A stretch of 64,000 bases of DNA from Ditylenchus dipsaci (taxonomy: Eukaryota > Nematoda > Chromadorea > Rhabditida > Anguinidae): positions 310,001-374,000 of the forward strand of contig SADC01000021.1 in NCBI GenBank assembly GCA_004194705.1, in the 5' to 3' direction. Each line of letters opens with the position of its first letter. Position 1 is the stretch's first letter. The position numbers and the translations under genes are program-made. Positions 28,301-39,530 of the stretch are shown here, piece by piece. The notes under the pieces were generated by a model. The model saw nothing but the letters and a program-made list of their open reading frames with translations, was not told the origin of the DNA and ran no database searches.

Positions 28301-31129
28301 CTGTTACTACTATTATATTATTGCTGGATGGACTGGTCGACTTCCTCGGCATTTGAACCAGCACTCTTGGTCGATAAATTATAGGAAAAGAGGGTAAATA
28401 TCGACAAATTATGCGGTCTAAAGATTGAATTGTTAAAATGACTAAGTTTGGAATTGAAAATGTGGAAAACGCGAGAATAGGCAAGAAATTTGGGTAGGTG
28501 ATGGGAGTCTTCACTTCAATTTGTTAATAATATTTTTCCCAGAAGCTTGTAACAATTTTGGGTATGAAAAGAATCGAAATAAGCTTTAAAAAGTTTTTTC
28601 TATGAGGTTTTGTAAGCTGTGTGGTTTTTTATAGAAAAGAATATTTGTTTTTGCTTTAAACGTGTCAATGAACGTAAATATAGGTGAAAAACTGGTAAAA
28701 ATTAGTGTGAGATAATTTTTTTAGGAAGATAGGTGTATAATCCCAATAAATCTAGGTCAAAATGTAGACACTTTCTAGATACGTCCATTGAAAACTGTCA
28801 TAGAAATAGCTCTGTTTAATCCATAGTTTTTTTAAATTTATATTGAAAACAAGCGCTGTTTGGTCCGCTTTTTTCCCGTTTCGGCTCCTGCTTCAGCTTT
28901 AGCTCCAAGCTTTGAAAAATTGGCTTTGGCTCCGGCTCCTAGGTACCACAATTTTAGCTTGGCTATTAGACCCTATATTTTTTCTAGCAGTTTTTGCCTT
29001 CAAAACATACAAAAGGACTTATTTCGGAACACTTGAAATGCTTAGAAAAAAAGGAAAACGGCTGCCAAATCGAAGAGGGCGGAGATTTTTCAAAGAATGT
29101 TTTGTGTACATTCGTCACTTTTGAGGGATAAACAATAGGAAAAAATACGATATTTAGAACCGAAAAACGGTGAATGAATTCAAAACTATCTTTTTATGGC
29201 AAAACTGTTGACATAAAAAATTTCAACGTCAACACAAGAGTTTTTTTAGAAGATGTCCAAAATTGGGCCAAATCAGCGGGTGGTCTAGTTTTTAACCTAA
29301 ATTTTATTGGAAGAATATGCTTCTTGCACTTTTATAAAAACAAGTTTTAGAAAGGAAGATCATAATATAACACACAGAAAAACATAGGAAACTTAGCAAA
29401 ATATTTAGCTTTTTTCGGAAAAGTGCTTTAAAATGATTCAAAATTTTGAAGAATTTTTTTAGCTGTAAATGCAAATAAAAAGTATTTTGCAGTAATTTAA
29501 CTGTCCCTCTTTAACTGTCCCTCGCGAATTTAAAAAGTCAAACTTACCATGGTCTTAGACGGAAATGGTCTTTTAAGAGTGGATAAAAACACGACTATGT
29601 GAAAAAATTATGGTTGGGAGGCGTATTTTTCCATTAACCTAGCTATCCAAAATAAAAAACTGACCGAAAACAGCCACTTTGAAAATCAACAATGGGGTAA
29701 AAAAGATGAAGAAAGTCATTAAAAAAGCGCAAAAAACTTTGAAAAGTTCGAGTTCTTTCGTAACAAAATAGTTTTGAATAAAAATCTATTCAAACCTCCA
29801 ACAATCACTAAAATTCACACACTGAAAAAGACGCTTCCAAAACGCAGTCTAAAAGCCCAAGGCACTACTTCCAAAAATGCCCAAACCACCCCCACTCAAT
29901 ATCTGGCTGTAATCAAATTCTAATTTATTCCTTGCAGAGCCTTTCCAAGCCCACTAAATATATACAAGCCGCTCAAGAAAGTAACACACTGCTCAAGACC
30001 TAAGTAAACCAAACACACATCCCAAAATATGGTTTAATTAAAAATTTCTGAGCGAAAAAAGTGAAACCGCAGTTTCAGAATCGCGTGTGTCGAGCCAAAT
30101 GGAAATATTAGTAATACAAAGTTATAGCTAGGAAAAGGACACTTGTGGCAAAGTTGCCATGGATGGCCCCTATTGTTTTTTTTGGCCTAGTTGCAGCTTT
30201 GAAAAGCTCGAATTTCTCAGTGTGTGACTGCCACTTGACTTCACTCTTCATTTTCTTGGAGTGCATTTATTTTTCTTCTGGGCGGTGTTTTAATAAGTGT
30301 TTGGAAGGCGAGCTCAAATGTCCAATTATCAGAATTGTCGCTGCTGTCAATAATTAGTCGTTATATCTTGGGGGTAGTTACTGCTGGCAGTTAGTGTAGT
30401 GCTCTGACTGCTTGCCTAGCTTATTAACTTATATAAGCGTTCCGCCGGCTTTGCAAAATATGTTGCTGAATGGAATACTAAAAAAGAGAAAAAGTTTTAG
30501 CAGGGGTATTTCGCAGAATAAAGCACTATTTCAGTGTTCTGCGTTTTCTTAACTGCCACGAGCTCTATTGATTTTTCTTTTTCAATTTTCGGTTGAGCAC
30601 CCAAGGGTTTCGAGATAAACCCCAGAGTTGAAGAATAAGCCGACCGATCGGCCTACTAGAGCAAATAAGGAAATTAAAGTAGTAAATTCATTCGGAATCT
30701 GAGGCAAAAAAATGTCGGATCGTAAGTAGGATTGAAATTAAAGGGATTCTTTTTTGAGTAATTCCTGCGACAAGTTTTGGGAACATTAAAAAACGACGAC
30801 TCAAGAAAATAAATGTAGAAAATAAATAAATACGAATAAGAAAGAAAAAAACTAAATAAAATATGTAAAACGCTATCATCTTTATGCCAGCACTAGCCAC
30901 CATTGACTATGGTTCTTTGTGCAACACAGCCAAATTGCATTTTGCCTGTCCTTAATTCATTTAAATCTTATTTGGAGGTATAATCCTCCCTTACATCCCT
31001 CTCGCCTTTCATATTACATAAAATCTTTTAAATAATGATTTCTGAGCAAAGAACCTCATTCTAGGAAGAAGTGTATGTAAATCTCCAGACAAAGACTACG
31101 AAAAACACTGAATTAGCAAAAATGAGTGT

Positions 31130-31830
31130 CTGATCAGGAAGTAGTTGAATTGGTTAAAGAAGGGAGAACTTTATATACGCATCGCGTAGGCCACAGGTTC
31201 GACTACTACTACGCGCACACCACCATGTTTTTATATCTCATTTTATTTACAAGTTTGGTGTCCAAGTGATCCTCACACTCTTAGCTATCCAATAAGATCA
31301 TCAGCGCAGGGTTTCATACCCAGTGGAGCTGATTTACATGCTAAGATATGTAGCTTCATTTTCGAAAATCGATGATTTTGACGGTTTTTCTCTGATTTGT
31401 TTGGTTGATATTTTCTGGCTTTTTTCCACAAGTAACATGTTTGATGTATTAAAATGTAGCCACAAATTTAGGCTTTCATTTGAGATATCAAACAGAGTAA
31501 CAAATTAATATATAGTTAAAGCTAAAATTTGAAAAGTATTCAGCAATGTCCCATTCCATGGCATCCTTTATTTTGGTTTTCATTTGCACAAAATCCCAAA
31601 ATTAGGGCATTTGCTGACAGTAGATACAGTGCTGATCGATGGTATTTGCCCCTAAAAGTCAATGAACTTACTCAACATCAGAGTAAAATAAACCGGGTGT
31701 GCACCCAGAAGAAGTTTAACCTTCGACCCTATGCATATATAAAGTTCCTCCATCCTTTAAAGTTAAAAACACAACTCCAGTCAGTTTGCCTTAGTCCTGT
31801 TTTTGTTATTTTCTATAGTGTGTAACTTCT
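31130..31830 (+). repeat. tRNA-derived SINE-like element with A and B boxes
   Basis: A-box-like TAGTTGAATTGGTTAAAG (31142) and B-box-like GGTTCGACTAC (31196) are about 50 bases apart, as in pol III internal promoters. The body after it matches 2365-3000 inside the hAT element (ttttatttacaagtttggtgtcc, ggctttcatttga, atacagtgctg). Total length of several hundred bases is long for a SINE, so a composite or LINE-tailed element is possible. The three-prime end is not fixed. Confidence 0.6.
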
Positions 31831-32299
31831 AAAATTATCTTTACTAAAATTAACGAAGTATATCTGTTTTGGAATGCATCAAAAGCTTAGAGAAGGTTCT
31901 GAACTGAAAATAGAATACCGGACGAAAACCCGAAGGATCTTGAGAATAACACCTATATTCAAAGAGTTTTTTTTTATCAAGCTGGCTGAGACAACACGAA
32001 GATAACAGAAAAATATGAATTTCTCGCATGAAGACTGTAGACTGTTGAAACATCAAGGAGTTGGAGTGTGCAGTCCAGCAAGGGAACTAAAGCTCAAAGC
32101 AATTCAGTAAGAGAGCAAGGGCGGCAGGAAATAAATTAACATCAAATGCCGCATAAAAGTGAATTGGAAACAAAATTATGAGTTTTTTACAATGAAAATG
32201 AGTAAGATTCTGAAAAGTGTGCCTCAACTTTTTTTATAACGGGTGTAACGAAAATTCCCGACGGATTTTCAAAGCCTTATATTTTATCGGGCAAAGCTT

Positions 32300-32590
32300 T
32301 TCCTTGCTGCTAAAAGACTTCTTTTTGCTCCCAAAGGACTTTTTTTGCTGCTATTTTTTTTGCTGCAAAAAGACTTTTTTTTGCGCCAAAAAGACTTTTT
32401 TTGCTGCTAATTTTTTTTGCTCCCAAAGGACTTTTTTTTGCTGCTAATTTTGTCTGCTGCAAAAAGACTTTTTTTTTGCTCCAAAAAGACTTTTTTTGCT
32501 CCAAGAAGACTTTTTTTGCTGCAAAAAGACTTTTCGTGCTGCAAAAAGACTTTTTTTGCTGCTAAAATACTTTTTTTGCTGCAAATATTG
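32300..32590. repeat. Tandem array of (tttttgctgcaaaaagac)-type units
   Basis: About 20-nt units, variants ttttttgctcc(a/c)aaa(a/g)gac and ttttttgctgcaaaaagac. Inverted relative to 33385-33870. Confidence 0.85.
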
Positions 32591-33384
32591 TTTTGCTTCA
32601 CATGCCTTCTCCGCAACATTTTCACTAGAAATATCAATTATTATACATATTGTGCGGTCAATTTGTCCACATAACTTTTATCATTTCTTAGGAACGAATA
32701 AACCATGCTATTCGACCCAAAATTGTGTGCTGAAAACAGTTTGTTGAGACCAAAATTCTGTTTTGACTAACTAGAATCTCAATACTCTGGGTTATTCATG
32801 AAAAAAACAGTACCCACTTTAAGGTAGTCGCGACATATGCACTTGGACGGGGGGGGCGCACTTTATATTGATTTGAGAAAAGTGTTTAAACATCTGCTAA
32901 GTAACTTTTTTACGCTCAGAATGATTTAAAGCTATTTTCTGACACCTTCCTAAATGAAAAATCAATTTTTTGGAAAAAAATTCAACCAAAATTTAAGTTT
33001 TTATTTAATTTTTGCCCCTGAAATGCATAAATACCAGGTAGTCGATCTTAAAATTAAGGGAATCATTCAGACTGAGGATGTATATAATTATATCATGCCT
33101 AGAGCAGTGCCTTGAGTGATTTAGTGTGTATAAATTTAGTGTGTATGAAAAGTCGGTTTTTGCCGCGAAATTTTTAGGCGGTACTTAAGTTGTTCAGCCG
33201 GACCCCACCTGGAGAATAAGGAACTACCTAGGTTTCGAAAGTGTGATTAATTGACGTGTGGACGAATTGGCGCATGCACGAATTGACTGTGGACGCATTG
33301 ACTGTAAACGAATTGACCGCAAAATATGTATAATAATTGATATTTCTAGTGAAAAATGCTGCGAAGAAGGCATGTGAAGCAAAA

Positions 33385-33870
33385 GAATATTTGCAGCAAA
33401 AAAGTATTTTAGCAGCAAAAAAAAGTATTTTAGCAGCAAAAAAAAGTCTTTTTGTAGCACGAAAAGTCTTTTTGCAGCAAAAAAAGTCTTCTTGGAGCAA
33501 AAAAAAGTCTTTTTGCAGCAAAAAAAGTCTTCTTGGAGCAAAAAAAAGTCTTTTTGCAGCAAAAAAAAGTATTTTAGCAGCAAAAAAAAGTCTTTTTGTA
33601 GCACGAAAAGTCTTTTTGCAGCAAAAAAAGTCTTCTTGGAGCAAAAAAAAGTCTTTTTGCAGCAAAAAAAGTCTTCTTGGAGCAAAAAAAAGTCTTTTTG
33701 CAGCAGACAAAATTAGCAGCAAAAAAAAGTCCTTTGGAGCAAAAAAAAGTCTTTTTGCAGCAAAAAAAGTCTTTTTGGCGCAAAAAAAGTCTTTTTGCAG
33801 CAAAAAAAATTAGCAGCAAAAAAAAGTCCTTTGGGAGCAAAAAGAAGTTTTTTAGCAGCAAGGAAAAGCT
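33385..33870. repeat. Tandem array, inverted partner
   Basis: gcagcaaaaaaagtcttcttggagcaaaaaaaagtcttt units, longer than the left array. An internal higher-order duplication (33412-33545 against 33566-33690) is visible. Confidence 0.85.
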
Positions 33871-34561
33871 TTGCCCTATTTTATCGATCATGGCGTCATA
33901 TATATTTTTTCTTCTACAATTATTTTTAGCCCTGCATCTCCTCTTTGAAATGGCATATTTAACTTAGTTTTATTTTTTTGAATAAGTCACCATTCAGCTC
34001 CAAACACTTGTGAAGTCATTATAGGAAGTTTACAAGCGTTTTCATAACTTTCAGTTATCAAATTTTATATTAAATTTGAAGCGTCCCGAAAATATTTTAT
34101 CATCAAGCTCAAGAAATACAAACCCAATGTTACCGAGCAATTTTTCAAAATCAGTGTATTAAGATATGGCCTTTTGGAAAAAATCGATTGCTTCAAAAAA
34201 ATGGCCGAAATCCGTAAAAATTGGGAAAACTTGGATAAATAAAAGATAATAAATTTAAGTTAAACATGCTATTTAAAAGAGGAGATGCAGGGCTACAAAA
34301 CGGTATTAGAAGAGAAGAGATATGATGCCAAAATTGACAAAATATAAGTCTTTCAAAATGCGTCGGGAACTTTTTTTACACCCGTTAGAACAAATGTCAA
34401 AACAACAAAGAACAAATGGTCTAGACCTAAATTGTCATAGTTTTTAGTGACAATGGTCTATGTCTCATAACTTTTGCGAAAAAATAAAACCAAAAAAAAA
34501 CAAAAACGTTATATGAAAAATTGAACGTAGATCATCAATATTACAGTCTGACATTTCCTTA

Positions 34562-34793
34562 TTTAAAGGACCATGCCCACGGTGATCTGGCGGTCCTCCG
34601 TCGTTTCAAAATCTTTTTTAGTCATTGAACTTTTGATTTTTTAACTTGGTTTCTAACAAAACTAAACCTAGAATTAGATTCTAGGTCTTGTTTTGTTACA
34701 AACGAAGTTAAAAAATCCTTAATAAGTTCAATAATAAGGAAAAAAATTTGAATTGGCGGGGGACGATCAGACCACTGTGAGCATGTTTTTTTG
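34562..34793. mobile_element. TTAA-type foldback MITE, copy B
   Basis: TTTAAAGGACCATGCCCACGG on the left. Right end reverse-complemented AACATGCTCACAGTGGTCTG. The centre has the hairpin ttttttaacttggtttctaacaaaactaa / ttgttacaaacgaagttaaaaaatcc. Same family as 6777-7028. Confidence 0.75.
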
Positions 34794-35516
34794 AAAAAAA
34801 GGTAATGACGCAGTTTTTAAACTATAAGAAATATTTTGAATTAACTTTATCATTTTTTGTTAGTGAATTAAGAAATAAAATACCAAAGTGCCATAGAATA
34901 CAAAAATAGATACGAATATGAGTACTTTTATTTAGACAAAAGAAGATGCTAAATGTCCTTTTTCTAGAACAAGAAAGTGCTCTAGATTACATTACCACTA
35001 CAGACACCACCATTTTCTTATGTTTTAAGAGAAAACACATGCAAATTGGTTGAGCTTTGCAAGCCATCTAGACTCAAATACTCCCCAAATTTCTAATTAA
35101 CATACGACAAGGAAACAGAAAAAGAGTCAACTTTGTCAAAAACGACAACCAAAATTAGTCAGAAAAGTAAGTGAGTAAGGCAGACAGAGCAAATATGCAA
35201 TAACGAATAAAGAGAATAGTTGACTGGTCGGCTTGTTTCTCCACTTTTTCCTCTCAATTAAGCGGGGGCCAGTCCTTTTCAGGCAAAGCTCCTAAGCCAC
35301 CAGCTGTGCAAAAAAAGATTTAATATGAGTTGAACTTTGCACTCTAACACAAAATTTAAAACTTGGGCTAATGGAGAATTTTTGAGAATAGAAGATTCCG
35401 AAAACAGCGCAATTTTATGATTACAAGATGTAGAAGAAAAATGTTCTACTAAAATTTTGTTTTCAAGAATAATTTTTTCCATAATTCACAACTTGCAAAT
35501 GTGAAAACTAGGCTTT

Positions 35517-35578
35517 TTAGGTCGAAAGTGACTTTTTAGGAGAAAGTGACTTTTTAGGAGAAAGTGACTTTTTTCTCT
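35517..35578. repeat. Three tandem copies of a 20-bp unit
   Basis: tttttaggtcgaaagtgact, tttttaggagaaagtgactt, tttaggagaaagtgactttt. A simple local tandem repeat. Confidence 0.85.
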
Positions 35579-37598
35579 ACATGGAAAGATAGAGGTAATT
35601 GCGATATATCTGTTGCTAACCACGGTACTTGAAATAAAAGTTTTTGAAAATTGTTTGAAAAAGCCTAAATTAATATAACCGAAAAATTGAAATAAGCAAG
35701 GAATTTGTAGAAAGTGTAAACTATAGAGTGATTTTTTGGGTATCTTAAATTTATAAGTAAATTTATGGAAAATTAGTAGACTCTAGCAGTTTACTGGCAG
35801 GAAGCGTACAAAAGTATGTAATCAGATAACTTTCTATAGCTGTTAAAAAGTTGTAGAAATTCACACACTCACCTATTGATTATTATGACTCTTAAAGACT
35901 TCTAATAACCAGCTTTCACTAACAAACACATCTAAAGATTTAATTATATATTTAAAAAAAACCGCACTAAAACGACATTAATAATTGTTTTCAAAAAAGT
36001 CAGCTCGTTATTAAAATGTCTTTGTGAAACCAAATTCACTGAGACCAGGTCAAAATATCTAAAATATCTACTGTATCTACTGTTCTATTAGACGACCCAG
36101 AAAATATACATCACTCATTTATTAAGGTATACTTTAAGGTATACTATTACTCAAATTATTTGACCTGGTCCTAGTAGCTCTGGATTCAGAAAAGCATTTT
36201 GGTACTAGGGTTGATTTTTGAAAAAGTTGGTGATACTTTATTACTTAACATTTGCTCAAAGAGTGCAAAGTCGGTATTTTTCACTAATTTAGCCATATTC
36301 AGATACGATATTTACTAAAAAAAACCGTGTTTAATGACCATGCGACTTGATGAGCACATGTGCTCGACAAATATAGGGTTCAAAAGAAATTAAAACTCAA
36401 ACGAAAAAAATACAAAAATATTGTTGACAAAGTTCGGTTGGTACCGCGCAAATAAAAATTTCGCAAATTACTTTACTTATTAACATTGATGGTCCTTTAT
36501 TTCAAAGAAAAATGTGATTAAACAGTAGCTTTATTTCAACACGGAACACTTATTACACTTGGGCTCTGACTTGTTGACTCACTTGCTGGAAGAACAGCTG
36601 TTGAATCTCATTGAGAAACTTTATTTCAAAATCGATATTAATGGATTAGAACAAATGACTGACAAATCCACAGCAAATGCTTGTTGTTACCAAAAAAGCA
36701 GGAAGAAAATAAATAAAAGATCTAAAAGAAATCTATTTTCGGAGTTTTGTAGAAATTCGATAGTTTCAGGCCCAGAAAAATAATTTATTGAGCTGGTCAA
36801 AAGTTACTTTCCATTTCTGGCAAGGCAGAAAGAATAGGAAATAAAGCACTAAAAAGCTTTTATAAAACTAGAAAATAGAAGTTTTGAACATGCAAACGGG
36901 TGTCAATCATGTAAAAATTGGCAAAATTAAACTTCTTAAAAGAATTATTTTTGCAAGTGAGCTTTTTAAAAGGTTCGCTTGCGTCAGAAGGTGTAAACAA
37001 AACAAGAAATGACTAGATTGTGGCAATATAAATAACGTAGTGTAGACATCAATGTTTTAGATTTATAGACTGTAATCTTTTGTGGTGGTTATAAATTAAA
37101 AATGATGCGTGTAAAGGAAATTGAACTTAATATAAAATCGCGCAATGGTACCCTTACCTTTTTTAATTCATTTTTGTCCTAAGACTCACATATTTTTAGT
37201 TTAAAACTATTCCATCTAAAGTGACATGCCTGTGCGTTTCAAAAATTTAAGGCGGGGATCAGCAATTTTTTTGAATCATTCCATTTTTCACTCATTTCAC
37301 GTCAAGACTAATATTAATGACCTAATTAAAAAACTAGTCAAAAACTTAAAAAATTTATATGAGAACGATTTTCGAGAAAGAAAAAACTGTTGGTCCCCCT
37401 CGCCTCTTCTCCATGAAACTCAAAGGCATGCCCTTTCATAAATTGAATTTTTTCATGGTCAAAAACCCATAATAACCCGAGATACAAAAGTTTTTCAGCT
37501 ATAGCACTGATTTAATACAATAATTTCTTTCAACCAATTTACAAGTTTTAAAAAACCAGACTTTATCTGTAGCGGTGGTCTAAAACCAAAGAACCTAC

Positions 37599-38084
37599 CA
37601 AAGAGTACATAAACATCAAGTGATTGCATCTGGCACAGCAATTGCACGAAGCAAACGGAGCAGATGCGGTCGAAGACCCAGACTTTCTTTCGCCCACCTG
37701 TTCATGTGCCATCCTGAGGCCCTCGTTGACCGCTCCACAACTTCTTCTACTCATTGCCCTACCTGCGTGGTGTGGTCTAAACATGACTGCTGGAATGGAG
37801 GAGGTTGATCCGAATCTCATTCTCTGTTTTTCAGGCCGTTTATCTTGGGCTGCAGCACAGCACACACCAGGTAGTTGGACTGAAGTCTTGGGTTGGGGCT
37901 TCTTTTTAAGGGTTAGAACTCCGGATTTTAAGGAATAAGATCTGGGCTGCTGGGACTCCAGGTGAGTTTCACTGTCTACTAAGGCCATTGGATGGCTGTG
38001 TCTGTGAATGGGCTTGTTGCTCAGGTCTAGAGGGGCACACATAGGTGTGCTCGAGGGCGACGGGGACACCGTTTGACACGACAT
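37599..38084 (-). CDS. Candidate first coding exon with PLDLS motif and Cys cluster
   Basis: A 162-codon open frame starts at an ATG with an in-frame TAA immediately upstream and ends, phase 0, at donor TCTTTG|GTAGGT. Base composition is much richer in GC than the surroundings, which supports coding. It begins MSCQTVSPSPSSTPMCAPLD followed by LSNKPIHRHSHPM. APLDLSNKP fits the PxDLS motif that recruits the corepressor CtBP. The exon ends with ASCNCCARCNHLMFMYSL, a cysteine cluster that might bind metal. Same strand as PDE3 and 9.3 kb upstream of the next exon, but phase 0 does not fit that exon's phase-2 entry. It could be an alternative PDE3 first exon or a separate gene. Confidence 0.6.
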
Positions 38085-38956
38085 TTATATCTTCCTTAGT
38101 CCTGGTTCATATGATCAATATTGTAAGTAGAATAGAAGTAGTAGTTGAACTAGTCTGAGTATTAGTTGAAAAAGACTTAAATATAAAGTTAAAAGATTTA
38201 CAACGTATTAAAAGTCACATATGAGCTCAAAAGAAAGAAATGTAGCGCTAAAATTTGTATTTTGGTAATACTTATTGTAATCGAACCAGGTTGTAATTAA
38301 CTGTTGAATTGGAGAAAAAAATTCTCAGGCACTTTTTGGGCTTTAAAGAAATATAAAAAGACTTGCCTGATGAAAGTATCTATACAAATATACAAAGTTT
38401 TGTGTAAAAAAGAATGTGACGTGTCTCACACGAGTAAAATATTCTCTGAAAGAGTTAATTTTGAAATATAACCATGTCACCTAATTTCACCTACAGATTT
38501 TTTCGTTCTGAGACAGATGAAACCATCAAAAATTGTGGTTGCGGGTCATAAAGACTAAAAAAGGTAATTGCACCGACATCCCTACCTAACATCCACAGAA
38601 AGCCCCCTGAATAAGTTTTATTATACAGGGTAATCTAACTATTTCTCCCAAATTTCTTTTGGACATGAATTTTTTCGCAAACATCAATTTTTTGCACGAC
38701 CACTTATTCGAAAGCCCTGCGTCTCCCAATCCGTTCAAAAAAAAGGTTGGCACATTTAGTCCACTACCCAGAATCCACCCTCTATATCACTCTCAATCCA
38801 CCCTCGCCAGATCCCGTCATCCAAATACCAAATACCAGGATCACCCTTTATTGTTTAAAATTCTTAGCATAGTGACGTTCACCAGTTTTCCGGACTTTTT
38901 TGAATTCGCGCCCATTTTGCCCTTCTTTGTGTTATTTGTGGAATTATGTACTTTTT

Positions 38957-39010
38957 AAAGCTTAGGCTCAAGATAGGCCAGCGAACGTTAGGATGGACTT
39001 AACCCTATGT
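38957..39010. repeat. Dispersed repeat tip, aggccagcg family
   Basis: gcttaggctcaagataggccagcgaacgttaggatggactta resembles 40256-40305 (cttaggctcaggcaatggttgctcagcgtatgttaggacggactt) and 13257-13290. Confidence 0.55.
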
Positions 39011-39480
39011 CCTAAACTGCGAAAAACACTAGAAAACATCACACCAAAATTGGCACGAGTTAAAAAAATGTCGAAAAAACCGGTAAACGTCTACGCACCG
39101 AAATTCTTTATGTATATCATAAATCTTATAGTATTTCTTATTCCGATGTTTTCTCAAAAAATGACTTTTTTCTGCCTTTGTCGCCGTGGTCGAAAAATAC
39201 TGATGTTTACAGTTTTACGTTTTAAGCTTTTTTAAATTTGTTTCGTTATTTGGTTTTATTATTTTTTCAGGAATAATAAGCGTTTGGTTATATAAAACGC
39301 ATTTTATTTGTATCTGAATAATCTAGAAAGCGGTGTTTTTCGATCACAGGAAAACTAAGGCTAAAATGGTCACTTTTTCAAACTTTTTCTTTTTCAGTGA
39401 AAGTAGAAAAATAAGCAGCGAAATTCTTGCAATGAGTGCTGCAATATTAATGTTTAAAAAATGAATTTCGTTTTTGTCTA

Positions 39481-39530
39481 CAGTCAAACCACGATTTAAC
39501 CAACCTTGTGGGGCAAGTTTTTTTTGTAAA
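39481..39530. mobile_element. Solitary Tigger-like terminus
   Basis: TA-CAGTCAAACCACGATTTAACC begins like other Tigger-type tips in this window. No partner end was found, so this is a truncated element. Confidence 0.5.

Larger units (their letters stand above)
32239..34385. mobile_element. 2.1-kb inverted-repeat element with CTGCAAAAAGAC arrays
   Basis: Tips ACGGGTGTAACGAAAATTCC and, reverse-complemented, ACGGGTGTAAAAAAAGTTCC are flanked by TA. The two halves mirror each other: satellite-like arrays at 32300-32590 and 33385-33870 in opposite orientation, each followed inward by the same sequence (tcactagaaatatcaattattatacat, about 32625 and 33320). The right side carries an extra palindrome (33925-34305) homologous to the 19.5-kb and 51-kb elements. 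Long open frames across the arrays are repeat artefacts (KKSLFAAKK, FFCCKKTFF patterns). Confidence 0.8.
28301..37598. other. Putative intron or intergenic stretch
   Basis: Contains a SINE-like copy (31130-31830), the 2.1-kb inverted-repeat element (32239-34385), a TTAA foldback (34562-34793) and a small tandem repeat (35520-35575). 28515-31100 and 34800-37560 otherwise show only AT-rich unique DNA with short chance frames. The phase-2 entry of the 28.3-kb exon implies at least one exon here or upstream that I could not find. Confidence 0.5.

Noticed and set aside
33224..33813. Long open frames on both strands (up to 191 codons)
   Set aside because: They translate the tandem array into repeating KKSLFAAKK or FFCCKKTFF strings in several frames on both strands. 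That is a repeat artefact, not a gene.
37620..37938. Plus-strand frames opposite the 37.6-38.1 kb exon
   Set aside because: Antisense shadows of the minus-strand exon, without splice signals of their own.
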